22,696 bases of DNA from an uncultured Akkermansia sp. (GCA_904501955.1 CAJGCY010000028.1:1-22696), one strand, 5' to 3'. Shown: positions 1-7,046, counted from the first letter of the stretch. A program made the numbers and translations. Notes: a model not told the origin generated them from the letters alone.

Positions 1-183
1 GCTCCGGGCTCAATTTTCTTTTTTTTACGCTACCCGGGGTTCCGCGGCTTCGCCGCTCCACCGCCGGGCTATTTTATGGCGCCCCTCCGGGGCTCCGAAT
101 TAGGCTCCCGTCTTCGCTGCTGCGCAGCTACGCCGTGGCAGGCGCTGTCGCTCGCAAACTGTTCTTCAACTTCCGATTTATCG
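1..183. repeat. Composite intergenic palindromic element, copy A (truncated by window start)
   Basis: Right-hand part of a large repeat element whose other copies lie at 1547-1964 and 5031-5514. Positions 1-100 match 5365-5465 almost base for base. Positions 101-170 are close to the reverse complement of 5045-5115, so the copies are mosaics in which arms can be inverted. The element ends in the shared terminal sequence TTCAACTTCCGATTTATCG (165-183). It contains short GC-rich hairpin modules such as GCGGCTTCGCCGC. No transposase is present. Open frames on either strand here come from the repeats and look non-coding. Confidence 0.75.
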
Positions 184-376
184 GGCTGCCGGTTGCCTCC
201 CTTGCGCTCAAATGCAAGCGTCCTTCCGTGTTTTGGCTCACAGAAGGACGCTGTGTGTGTGGTGGCGTGTTCGCTGACTCTGCCTTACTCATGCCCTCCC
301 GCCGCGCGGAGGAGCTCCGCGCACTCCGTGAGGCCTTTCTCTGTGGCTATTCGGAGCGGGGTTTTGCCATCCTTAT
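165..376. repeat. Direct repeat covering the 3' end and downstream flank of ankyrin gene 1
   Basis: Matches 1946-2157 with only three differences seen by eye (positions 242, 297 and 363). The repeat spans the end of composite element A, the hairpin at 218-251, and the last 30 or so codons of the ankyrin gene. Both ankyrin genes stop at the equivalent base, with an offset of 1781. Identity drops at about 377, inside the coding region. This is the signature of a recent duplication or of gene conversion. Confidence 0.85.
218..251 (-). terminator. Hairpin downstream of ankyrin gene 1
   Basis: The arms 218-230 (GCGTCCTTCCGTG) and 239-251 can pair over 13 bp around an 8-nt loop. The single difference from copy 2 (position 242) makes a U-G wobble in minus-strand RNA, so pairing is kept. 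The hairpin lies 34 nt after the stop codon. No clear U-tract follows it, so termination is inferred from position and from conservation in both ankyrin genes. Confidence 0.5.
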
Positions 377-1406
377 TCGCCTTGTTCACATCAATGCCGT
401 GAACGCCCAACAGAAGCCGCACGCACTCCGTGTGGCCGTCCCTGGCCGCATGGCAGAGGGGCAGGTTACCGTGCTTATCTGCCTTGTTGATTTCGATGCC
501 GGGTACCGCAATCAGCAGCTTGAGGCATTCTGCACGGCCATAATATGTCGCCCAGTCGAGGGGCGTGTGGCCATACTTGTCCGCTTTGTTAACGCTGCTT
601 CCGTATTGGAGGAGTGTTTTTACCTTATTGCGGTCATTTTGTAACACTGCTATAGAAAGCGGATTCCACGCGCTGACATCAATGCCCGGAGCCTCAAGCA
701 AAAGCTTGACGCAGTCTTCAAAGCCGTACACGGCTGCAAGGTAGAGCGGTGACCAATTATTGTGGTTTACCTTGTTGATGTCAATGCCCGGCACCATCAG
801 CAATAGCTCAACGCTCTTTGCGTACCCCTTTTCAATCGCTTTGTGGAGCACCGTTTCTCCATCCTTATTCACAGCGTTGATATCAGCCCCTGCGGTAATA
901 AAAAGACGTAATAAATCAGGCTCGTCATATGCTTCGAGCATAGCTTCATCATAATTGGAAATCCCTACTTCCCGGAGCTTGCGGCGGGCTCCCTCCACGG
1001 TGCTGTATAGGGCGGCATTGTTGCGGATATCCTGAAGGTCGATGTCATAACTTTTGGGTCTTTTGCCCTTTGGCTTGCGGAGCTTTTGCAATTTTTTGCC
1101 CGGTATGTACTCTTCTTCCTCTGCGTGGGTGCTGACGAGCTCCGTGCGAACCGGCTTAGCTTTTTTCGAGCCGAGCCCGTGAGGCGGTTTGGCGTTATCA
1201 TCTATGCCGGATGAAATCAATGGCTGTAGTCTTTTCTGCGCTTTCTGTCCTTCGGGAGAGGTTGTATAAACGCTGATTGTCTGCCTACAGGGTTGGTTTT
1301 CCGCTTGTTGCGCTGCAGAGGATTGGCCGTATGCCAACCCGCTTGCGGATAAGAGCAGGGTGGTTAATAAGAGATTGCCCGGTTTGAGTAGTTTTTTGTA
1401 GTTCAT
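285..1406 (-). CDS. Exported ankyrin-repeat protein (short paralogue)
   Basis: A 373-residue protein. Residues 1-28 look like a Sec signal peptide (MNYKKLLKPGN, then a hydrophobic LLLTTLLLSASGLA stretch ending AYG-Q), so it is probably periplasmic, surface-associated or released. Residues 30-150 form a low-complexity basic/acidic linker without a recognisable domain. About seven ankyrin repeats follow to the C-terminus, with the pattern DGxTPLxxA..KGxxECxxLLL..PGIDVN. One repeat is a short 28-residue version (AWNPLSIAVLQND). The signal peptide and the last 30 residues (ending TECAELLRAAGGHE) are nearly identical to those of the 942-residue neighbour, so the genes are paralogues. The ATG at 1406 is chosen because it starts the signal peptide and aligns with the neighbour; no Shine-Dalgarno is visible. 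Ankyrin arrays bind proteins, but the partner is unknown. Role as an effector or adhesin is only inference. Confidence 0.88.
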   Translation of the reverse strand: MNYKKLLKPGNLLLTTLLLSASGLAYGQSSAAQQAENQPCRQTISVYTTSPEGQKAQKRLQPLISSGIDDNAKPPHGLGSKKAKPVRTELVSTHAEEEEYIPGKKLQKLRKPKGKRPKSYDIDLQDIRNNAALYSTVEGARRKLREVGISNYDEAMLEAYDEPDLLRLFITAGADINAVNKDGETVLHKAIEKGYAKSVELLLMVPGIDINKVNHNNWSPLYLAAVYGFEDCVKLLLEAPGIDVSAWNPLSIAVLQNDRNKVKTLLQYGSSVNKADKYGHTPLDWATYYGRAECLKLLIAVPGIEINKADKHGNLPLCHAARDGHTECVRLLLGVHGIDVNKANKDGKTPLRIATEKGLTECAELLRAAGGHE

Positions 1407-1477
1407 GATGTGTGTGGTGAATGTGTTAAAACGTGTGCCGTTATTATTGATGACGGGTGTGAAAAAGATTTGTTCAT
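1407..1477 (-). promoter_or_regulatory. Conserved AT-rich leader of ankyrin gene 1
   Basis: Read on the minus strand, the 71 nt before the start align with the 69 nt before ankyrin gene 2 (4895-4963). Both begin with ATGAACAAA and share TTTTAAC near the start codon. An AT-rich TAATAA (about 37 nt upstream) sits where gene 2 has TATAAG, a possible -10 box, but no convincing -35 box is visible. Shared leaders suggest shared regulation. The stretch from 1478 to 1546 is AT-rich and shows no further gene. Confidence 0.3.
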
Positions 1478-1546
1478 TAGTTTTTTATTTTTTGGGAGAA
1501 AATATCACGGTAAATAGGAGGGAACTTCTAATTAGTCTCTACTGCG

Positions 1547-1964
1547 CGATAAATCGGAATTTGAAAATCAGATTGCGAGCGCAAGCGAGCGGAATTCGAA
1601 GCCCCGTGATAACGGGGCGACGGACGTTAGGCAGGGGTGGAGCGGCGAAGCCGCGGAACCCCTGTTAGGGCAAGAAATTTAAATGGAACCCAGGGAACCT
1701 GTGGTGACAGAATGCGTGGCTTAAATTACCGTATCGACTACAAAACAAATGCTTTGAAAACACGCGCCCACCCCGGCTCGGAGCTTCGCTTCGCTACGGT
1801 CCTCGGCATTATATGTCACCACAGGTTCCCTGGGTTCTATTTCCTTTTTGTTGCTATACAGGGGTTCCGTTCGCTTACGCTCACTCCACCGCCTGACTAA
1901 CGTCCGTCGCCCTGAAGGGCTCTGAATTCCGCTCGCAATCACCCCTTCAACTTCCGATTTATCG
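1547..1964. repeat. Composite intergenic palindromic element, copy B
   Basis: This fills the gap between the two ankyrin genes. The ends are inverted copies: CGATAAATCGGA at 1547-1558 and TCCGATTTATCG at 1953-1964. Inside them lie a second inverted pair (GGACGTTAG near 1622 and CTAACGTCC near 1897) and a third, perfect pair of about 24 bp at 1685-1708 and 1814-1837. The centre (about 1709-1813) contains a segment near 1757-1817 that recurs in copy C at about 5276-5336 (AAAACACGCGCCCAC...). The nested inverted structure could fold into a long cruciform or RNA stem. No transposase is encoded. It resembles a MITE or a REP/BIME-type mosaic; its family is not recognised. Confidence 0.75.
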
Positions 1965-2157
1965 GGCTGCCGGTTGCCTCCCTTGCGCTCAAATGCAAGC
2001 GTCCTTCCGTGTTTTGGCTCACGGAAGGACGCTGTGTGTGTGGTGGCGTGTTCGCTGACTCTGCCTTACTCATGCCCACCCGCCGCGCGGAGGAGCTCCG
2101 CGCACTCCGTGAGGCCTTTCTCTGTGGCTATTCGGAGCGGGGTGTTGCCATCCTTAT
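1946..2157. repeat. Direct repeat covering the 3' end and downstream flank of ankyrin gene 2
   Basis: Partner of the 165-376 repeat, with three differences in about 212 bp. It includes the right terminus of composite element B, the perfect hairpin at 1999-2032, and the last codons of the long ankyrin gene. In the coding part one difference changes Lys to Asn and another is silent. Confidence 0.85.
1999..2032 (-). terminator. Perfect 13-bp hairpin downstream of ankyrin gene 2
   Basis: The arms GCGTCCTTCCGTG (1999-2011) and CACGGAAGGACGC (2020-2032) are perfectly complementary, with the loop TTTTGGCT between them. The hairpin lies 33 nt beyond the stop of the ankyrin gene. It lacks a clear U-tract on the minus strand, so it may act as an RNA 3'-end stabiliser rather than an intrinsic terminator. 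Confidence 0.5.
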
Positions 2158-4894
2158 CCGTCCGGTTGACCTCAATGCCGGGGGCAGCAAGCAAGAGGCG
2201 GAGGCAATCCACGAACCCTTCCTCCGCCGCCATGTGGAGAGGTGTACGGCCATCATCATTTGCCTTATTGACCGCAATGCCGGGCGTGGTGAGCAAGAGC
2301 CGGATGCCTTCCACGTTGTTACTGAATGTTGCTGAGTAAAGAGGCGTGCATCCATGGTAATCCGGCATGTTGACCCTGATACCGGGTACGGCGAGCAAGA
2401 GCTTCATGCATTCTGTGTGTTCTTGGAGAGCAGCCTGGTGGAGAGGCGACCACCGATTATGCCCATTCTCCGCGTGGATATCGATACCGGGAGCGGCAAT
2501 CAAGAGCTTGACGCATTCAGTGTATCCATTCGCTGCTGCTATTTGGAGTGGCGTTTGGTTATTCGAATCCATCTTATTGACCTCAATGCCGGGTGCTGCG
2601 AGTAAGCGCTCTACACAAGTGGCGTGCCCGTTCTCAGCTGCCCAGAGGAGAGGCGTCATGCCGCCCGAATCCGCCCGGTTGACGTCGATGCCGGGCGCAG
2701 CAAGTAAGAGCTCAACGCAAGCGGTGTACCCGTATTGTGCGGCCCAATATAGCGGTGTGCGGCCATACTTATCCGCCTTGTTGACGTCAGCCCCGGATAG
2801 GATGAGCTCATTCACCCGCTCACAGTCATTTTGTAATACGGCAAGAGAAAGGGGCTCCCATTCGCTGATATCAATGCCCGGGGCTGCAAGCAAAAGCCGA
2901 ACACAATCGGCGTGTCCGTTTACCGCTGCGCTGTGGAGCGGAGTCCAGCCTTTCTGCGTTGCCTTGTTGACCTCAATGCCGGGCATGGCGAGCAGGAGTT
3001 CCACGCAATCAGTGTTGCCGACCATTGCTGCGTAGACGAGCGGCGTGTAGCCGTTCACATCCGCTTTGTTAACATCGATGCCGGGTGCCGCGAGCAGGAG
3101 TTTGGTGCATTCCGTGTGGTTTTCACTGGTAGCGCAGAGAAGGGGCGTGTCGCCATTCTCCATCGCTCGATTGACATCGATGCCCGGAGCAGCGAGTAAG
3201 AGCTTGACGCATTCGGCCTTATTACTCAATGCAGCCAAGAGGAGAGGCGTCATGCCTTCCCCATCAAATTCATTGACATCAAAGCCCGGGGCTGCCAGCA
3301 GGAGCTCGACGCATTCTGTGTGACCATTCTGTATCGCTATGTGAAGAGGCGTGTGGCCATTCCTATCCGTCGGAGAGAGAGCAATGCCCGTTGCCGTGAG
3401 CAATGCCCGCACGCAATCTGCGTTGCCGTGCCGGGTTGCGATGTGGAGGGGCGTGCGGAAATCCACATTCAGCGCGTTGATATCAACGCCCGGAGTGGCG
3501 AGTAAGAGCTCGATGCATTCCGGGTGTCCTTGATATGCTGCCAGGTGCAGAGGTGCTTCGCCGTTTTCATTCCTTGGGTCGACCTTAATGTCCGTGGATG
3601 TAAGCAAGAGGCGTACGCATTCCGTGTGGCCTTGATATGCAGCCAAGTGCAGAGGCGCTTCGTTGTCTTTATTCCTTTGGTTGACCTTAATGTCCGAGGA
3701 GGTGAGCAAAAGGCGTACGCATTCCGCGTGGTCATGATATGCTGCCATGTGCAGAGGCGTGTTGCCATTTTCATTTCCTTGGTTGACCTCAATGGCCGGT
3801 GTGGCGAGCAGCGCGCGTACGCATTCCGCATGCCCTTCCGCCGCTGCCAAGTGGAGCGCTGACCAGCCCTCCTTGTCCGCTATGTTGCTCTCTAAACCCG
3901 GCGCCGCAAGCAAATGCCGTACGCATGCCGCGTGGCCAAGATAGGCTGCCCAGCAGAGCGGGGTGAATCCATTGTCATCCACCGGGTTCACCCTAACGCC
4001 CGGGGCGGTGAGCAACAGTTGCACGCATTCCGCGTGGTCACCCTCCGCGGCGAAGTGGAGCGGTGTGCTTCCTCTCTCTGTCGCTGAGTTGACCTCAATG
4101 CCGGGTGCTGCCAGCAGGAGCCCGGTGCAATCTGCGTACCCACACCCGGCAGCCAAGTGGAGGGGTGTCAGCCCTTCGGAATCTGCCGTGTTGACATCTG
4201 TTCCGGAGAGGATAAGTTCTTTTACTAGATGACAGTCATGGCGTAAAACGGCAAGAGCAAGTGGTGACCATTCGCTTACATCAATGCCGGGAGCTGCGAG
4301 TAAGAGCTGTGTGGATTCCACGAGGCCGGCCTTTGCAGCCCTGCGCAGAGGCGTGCTTCCATCCATAGCCGCCTTGTTGACATCAATGCCGGGTGCTGCA
4401 AGCAAAAGCCGAACGCATTCCGTGTGGTCGTTCACCACGGCGTAGTAGAGCGGAGGGTTGCCTTCCTCATCCGCCAAATTCACATCAATGCCCGGGGCTG
4501 CGAGCAAGAGTCTCACACATTCCGCATGGCCGTTCCACGCTGCTCGGGTGAGCGGCGTGTTGCCATACTTATCTGCCCGGTTCACATCAATGCCCGGTGT
4601 GGCGAGCAAGAGCCGCACGCATGCGGTGTAGTTTTCCTCTATCGCTTCGAGGAGCGGCGTTTGTCCCTCTTCATTCTCTTGGTTGATATCACCCCCGGCT
4701 GCAATCAATTGCTGTAGACTTTCCAGTGCTTCCAACTCCTCCTCCGTGGGTGCGCTTACGCTGTCAGCCTGCATACCGGGTGGGCTCTGTGCTTCTACCG
4801 CTGCTGCGTCTTGCCCGTAAGCCACCCCCGCTGCTGATAAGAGCAGGGTGGTCAATAACATGTTACCCGGTCTGAGAAGTTTTCTGTAGCTCAT
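2066..4894 (-). CDS. Exported giant ankyrin-repeat protein (about 26 repeats)
   Basis: A 942-residue protein. Residues 1-27 look like a Sec signal peptide (MSYRKLLRPGN, hydrophobic core, AYG-Q cleavage site). After a short acidic linker, the rest is about 26 ankyrin repeats of mostly 34 residues, with consensus NGxTPLHxAAxxGHxECVRLLLAAPGIDVN. Repeats 5 and 19 are short 28-residue versions (starting EWSPLALAV and EWEPLSLAV) exactly 14 repeats apart, so the array probably grew partly by duplication of a multi-repeat block. A cysteine sits at the same helix position in 22 of 26 repeats, which is unusual for an exported protein. The frame stays open for 100 codons upstream into a repeat element, but the ATG at 4894 is chosen because it starts the signal peptide and matches the paralogue. 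Likely a protein-binding scaffold in the envelope or outside the cell; the target is unknown. Confidence 0.9.
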   Translation of the reverse strand: MSYRKLLRPGNMLLTTLLLSAAGVAYGQDAAAVEAQSPPGMQADSVSAPTEEELEALESLQQLIAAGGDINQENEEGQTPLLEAIEENYTACVRLLLATPGIDVNRADKYGNTPLTRAAWNGHAECVRLLLAAPGIDVNLADEEGNPPLYYAVVNDHTECVRLLLAAPGIDVNKAAMDGSTPLRRAAKAGLVESTQLLLAAPGIDVSEWSPLALAVLRHDCHLVKELILSGTDVNTADSEGLTPLHLAAGCGYADCTGLLLAAPGIEVNSATERGSTPLHFAAEGDHAECVQLLLTAPGVRVNPVDDNGFTPLCWAAYLGHAACVRHLLAAPGLESNIADKEGWSALHLAAAEGHAECVRALLATPAIEVNQGNENGNTPLHMAAYHDHAECVRLLLTSSDIKVNQRNKDNEAPLHLAAYQGHTECVRLLLTSTDIKVDPRNENGEAPLHLAAYQGHPECIELLLATPGVDINALNVDFRTPLHIATRHGNADCVRALLTATGIALSPTDRNGHTPLHIAIQNGHTECVELLLAAPGFDVNEFDGEGMTPLLLAALSNKAECVKLLLAAPGIDVNRAMENGDTPLLCATSENHTECTKLLLAAPGIDVNKADVNGYTPLVYAAMVGNTDCVELLLAMPGIEVNKATQKGWTPLHSAAVNGHADCVRLLLAAPGIDISEWEPLSLAVLQNDCERVNELILSGADVNKADKYGRTPLYWAAQYGYTACVELLLAAPGIDVNRADSGGMTPLLWAAENGHATCVERLLAAPGIEVNKMDSNNQTPLQIAAANGYTECVKLLIAAPGIDIHAENGHNRWSPLHQAALQEHTECMKLLLAVPGIRVNMPDYHGCTPLYSATFSNNVEGIRLLLTTPGIAVNKANDDGRTPLHMAAEEGFVDCLRLLLAAPGIEVNRTDKDGNTPLRIATEKGLTECAELLRAAGGHE

Positions 4895-4963
4895 GGTGTG
4901 AGGAGAGATGGTTAAAATGTACGCCCTTATATGTAAGACAAGTTGTGTAAGTTTTTTGTTCAT
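4895..4963 (-). promoter_or_regulatory. Conserved AT-rich leader of ankyrin gene 2
   Basis: On the minus strand this shares ATGAACAAA at its upstream end and TTTTAAC near the start codon with the leader of ankyrin gene 1, at nearly equal spacing. TATAAG is a possible -10 box, but no good -35 is seen. The ATG is preceded by a pyrimidine-rich stretch, not a Shine-Dalgarno. Positions 4964-5030 are AT-rich with no gene visible. Confidence 0.3.
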
Positions 4964-5030
4964 TGTTTTTACGCGATTCCGGTGTTTTTTAGTTTTCGCT
5001 CTGTTAAAGTTTTTAGTTGATAGTATACTG

Positions 5031-5514
5031 CTCGATAAATCGGAAGTTGAAAAGGAGTTTGCGAGCGTTAGCGCCTGCCTCGGCGTAGCTGCGCAGCAGC
5101 GAAGACGGGAGTCTAAATTTGAGCCCCGGAGGGGCGCTATATAATAGCCCGGCGGTGGAGCCCCGCAAGGGGCGGAACCCCGGGAAAAGGCCACAAAAAC
5201 AAATGCGAACCCCGGAGGGGTGACATAAAGCGTGGCTCGGAATTCGGCATTGTTTCAAAATGCCGCAAACATGATAAAACACGCGCCCACAACGGCTCGG
5301 AGCTCCGCTTCGCTCCGGTCCTCGCCATTATATGTCGGCCTACGCTGCGTCGCTTCGCTCCGTCGCTCCGGGCTCAATTTCCTTTTTTTACGCTACCCGG
5401 GGTTCCGCGGCTTCGCCGCTCCACCGCCGGGCTATTTTATGGCGCCCCTGCCGGGGCTCTGAATTCCGCTCGCCTACGGCTCGCAATCTCCCCTTCAACT
5501 TCCGATTTATCGAG
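5031..5514. repeat. Composite intergenic palindromic element, copy C
   Basis: A 484-bp element between the long ankyrin gene and the fic gene. Its terminal inverted repeats are perfect over 21 bp: CTCGATAAATCGGAAGTTGA from 5031, complemented at 5494-5514. The inner arms carry inverted GC-rich modules: GAGCCCCGGAGGGGCGC near 5120 against GCGCCCCTGCCGGGGCTC near 5442, and GCCCGGCGGTGGAG near 5147 against CTCCACCGCCGGGC near 5419. The centre shares the block at about 5276-5336 with copy B. The element reads open in frame with both flanking genes, which produces artefactual N-terminal extensions of about 100 codons for each. Confidence 0.8.
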
Positions 5515-5587
5515 CCGTTTGTAATCAACCAAAAACTTAAACAGAGCGTTTCATTTTTTCGTGTGAGGGAGGGTGATGTTTTTGTGC

Positions 5588-5616
5588 TTGAGGGAGTGGG
5601 GGAAACATGCTACATT
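5588..5616 (+). promoter_or_regulatory. Possible fic promoter
   Basis: TTGAGG (5588-5593) and TACATT (5611-5616) are separated by 17 nt, with four of six consensus matches each. The -10 box ends 12 nt before the ATG, so the transcript would be nearly leaderless. This is weak evidence on its own. Nothing else is seen between element C and the gene. Confidence 0.3.
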
Positions 5617-5628
5617 AATGGCGGGAGT

Positions 5629-6483
5629 ATGGATGATTACAGTGCATACATACCGGTCGGAGAACCGGACGGCGAGGGGCGCCTGCAGGCATGGCAGACG
5701 GCCATAGGTCTGCAGGCTGTGGATGGTCTGCACCCCTCCGCTTACCTACTGAAAACGGCCAAACGAAACATTGCGGGTGACATCAGCATAGATGAAGCCC
5801 GGCGCCTCATTCACGACTATTATGAGAGCCGCGAAATGAGGTCAGCGCAAGAAGCTGATGAGCAAGAGGCGGATAAGGTATCCGTGAACATGGCAAAGCT
5901 GCTGGGGGAGAGCGCATTCAAACTCATACCGGCAGCGCTGGTGGACATACACCGCCGCTTGTTCGAAGGGGTGTTCCGTTTTGCCGGAGAAATCCGTAAG
6001 GTGGACATCATCAAAAAGGAATGGGTATTGCGAGGGGATACCGTGCTCTATACCCCGGCACCGTTTATTGAGGAATCACTGGAGTGGGATATCAAGCAGG
6101 AGTTGCTTTTTGATTATGATGCAGCCTCTATGGAGCAAGCCGTGGAGCATATAGGTAAGTTCATTGCTGCGTTGTGGCAAATACATCCTTTCGCGGAGGG
6201 TAACACTCGTACTACGGCGGTTTTGCTTATCAAATACTTGCGCTTCATGGGCTTTGCGGTGGATAACACCCTTTTTGCCCGACATTCATGGTACTTCCGC
6301 AATGCTTTGGTGCGCGCTAACTACCGCAATACGAAAAAAGGCATCAGCAAAACACCCGTTTTCCTCCTGCGCTTTCTTCGCAACCTTTTGATGGGTGAGC
6401 AGCATGAGCTTAAAAATCGTTTTCTCCTCATCCCTGATAATGATACCGAACAAGTGACCGAACAAGCTGCGATATGCCGGTAA
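5629..6483 (+). CDS. Fic-domain protein with VbhA-like N-terminal segment
   Basis: A 284-residue protein. Residues 20-68 (WQTAIGLQAVDGL... followed by AKRNIAGDISIDEARRLIHDYY) resemble the VbhA-type antitoxin helix fused to Fic proteins. Where VbhA carries the inhibitory (S/T)xxxE(G/N) motif, this protein has LQAVDG, with Asp in place of Glu and no Ser/Thr. The Fic core follows, with the motif HPFAEGNTR at 186-194: catalytic His186, acidic Glu190, and the GN anion-binding turn. The canonical second arginine is absent (TTAV follows). Fic enzymes usually transfer AMP from ATP to a protein hydroxyl; the target here is unknown. The start at 5629 is chosen over the upstream in-frame ATG at 5332, because residues before it are translated repeat DNA and a GGGAG lies just before 5629. 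The gene ends 23 nt from the convergent cytochrome gene. No separate antitoxin gene is adjacent. Confidence 0.9.
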   Translation: MDDYSAYIPVGEPDGEGRLQAWQTAIGLQAVDGLHPSAYLLKTAKRNIAGDISIDEARRLIHDYYESREMRSAQEADEQEADKVSVNMAKLLGESAFKLIPAALVDIHRRLFEGVFRFAGEIRKVDIIKKEWVLRGDTVLYTPAPFIEESLEWDIKQELLFDYDAASMEQAVEHIGKFIAALWQIHPFAEGNTRTTAVLLIKYLRFMGFAVDNTLFARHSWYFRNALVRANYRNTKKGISKTPVFLLRFLRNLLMGEQHELKNRFLLIPDNDTEQVTEQAAICR

Positions 6484-6506
6484 GGGCGACTTTTTATCTC
6501 ATTCGC

Positions 6507-7022
6507 TCAGTGGTGGCAGGAGTCGCAGTTGGTGGGGAGGGCGTGTTTGGCGTGGCAATTGAGGCAGGATTGCATGGTGTGCTCGGTGGGGGCATCCGGT
6601 GTGGGGTGGCACTCTGCACAGCTGACGCCCTTGCGGGTGTGGTAGGCGTGGTGAAAGTGCACGTGGGCGGGTAGGGGGGCTTGGCGCACCCAGCGGAGGG
6701 GCTCCGCGGTGTAGATGGGGGAGTCCGGGTTCGCTGCGGCATGCAGGGGAAGCAGTCGGACGTCATCCGCGAGGATGTGGCGGTGGCAGTCCAAGCAGGT
6801 GGAGGCAGCGGGCATGCCGGCGGAGGCTGCTTTATCCGCCGCGGGGTGGCAGCTTTGGCACTGCATGTTCACCTTGTGGGCGTCGGTGTGGGTGGCGTGG
6901 CTGAAGGGCAGGGGCTGTGTGGCTGCATAGGTGTGCGGCACGTAGGCATGGCGGTAGATGAGCCAGGCACAAAACACCCCCACTGCGCAGAAGAGGCAGA
7001 GGGGGTGTTTGAGGAAACGCAT
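6507..7022 (-). CDS. Membrane-anchored pentahaem cytochrome c, ActA-like
   Basis: A 171-residue protein. A hydrophobic segment at residues 8-24 is an uncleaved signal anchor or signal peptide. Five CXXCH haem c sites follow: CQSCH 55-59, CLDCH 76-80, CAECH 135-139, CLNCH 153-157 and CDSCH 166-170. Many additional histidines can serve as distal ligands. The order and spacing (PLPFSHATH before haem 1, AGMPAASTCLDCHRHI around haem 2, then LRWVRQAPLPAHVHFHHAYH before GVSCAECH) resemble the pentahaem subunit ActA of alternative complex III, a quinol oxidoreductase. The ActB-F partners are not in this window, so it is an orphan or serves another electron-transfer route. It should sit on the periplasmic face. 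It is the last gene of a three-gene operon, 24 nt after the previous stop. No Shine-Dalgarno is visible. Confidence 0.85.
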   Translation of the reverse strand: MRFLKHPLCLFCAVGVFCAWLIYRHAYVPHTYAATQPLPFSHATHTDAHKVNMQCQSCHPAADKAASAGMPAASTCLDCHRHILADDVRLLPLHAAANPDSPIYTAEPLRWVRQAPLPAHVHFHHAYHTRKGVSCAECHPTPDAPTEHTMQSCLNCHAKHALPTNCDSCHH

Positions 7023-7046
7023 AGCGCGTGTGCGGTGCGTGGAGGA

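Noticed and set aside
76..402. Short plus-strand frames at 76-402 and 1974-2339 with similar translations
   Set aside because: Their similarity comes from the duplicated 165-376 / 1946-2157 DNA. They run through repeat elements into the antisense of ankyrin genes.
1405..1900. Two 87-codon plus-strand frames between the ankyrin genes
   Set aside because: They lie in AT-rich leader DNA and palindromic element B, with no start signals or recognisable protein features.
2100..4700. Regular DNA periodicity of about 102 bp, looking like a tandem repeat or CRISPR-like array
   Set aside because: The period equals 34 codons and the units encode ankyrin repeats. They are degenerate, with no constant repeat and variable spacer pattern.
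4895..5194. In-frame N-terminal extension of the long ankyrin gene by 100 codons
   Set aside because: It would bury the signal peptide in the middle of the protein and runs into element C. The paralogue starts at the equivalent of 4894.
5332..5628. In-frame N-terminal extension of the fic gene by 99 codons
   Set aside because: The extension is translated element C DNA, rich in Arg/Ser/Pro, with no family similarity. The VbhA-like segment starts soon after the ATG at 5629.
6484..6506. Possible shared terminator between the convergent fic and cytochrome genes
   Set aside because: Only 23 nt separate the stops and no stable hairpin is visible there.
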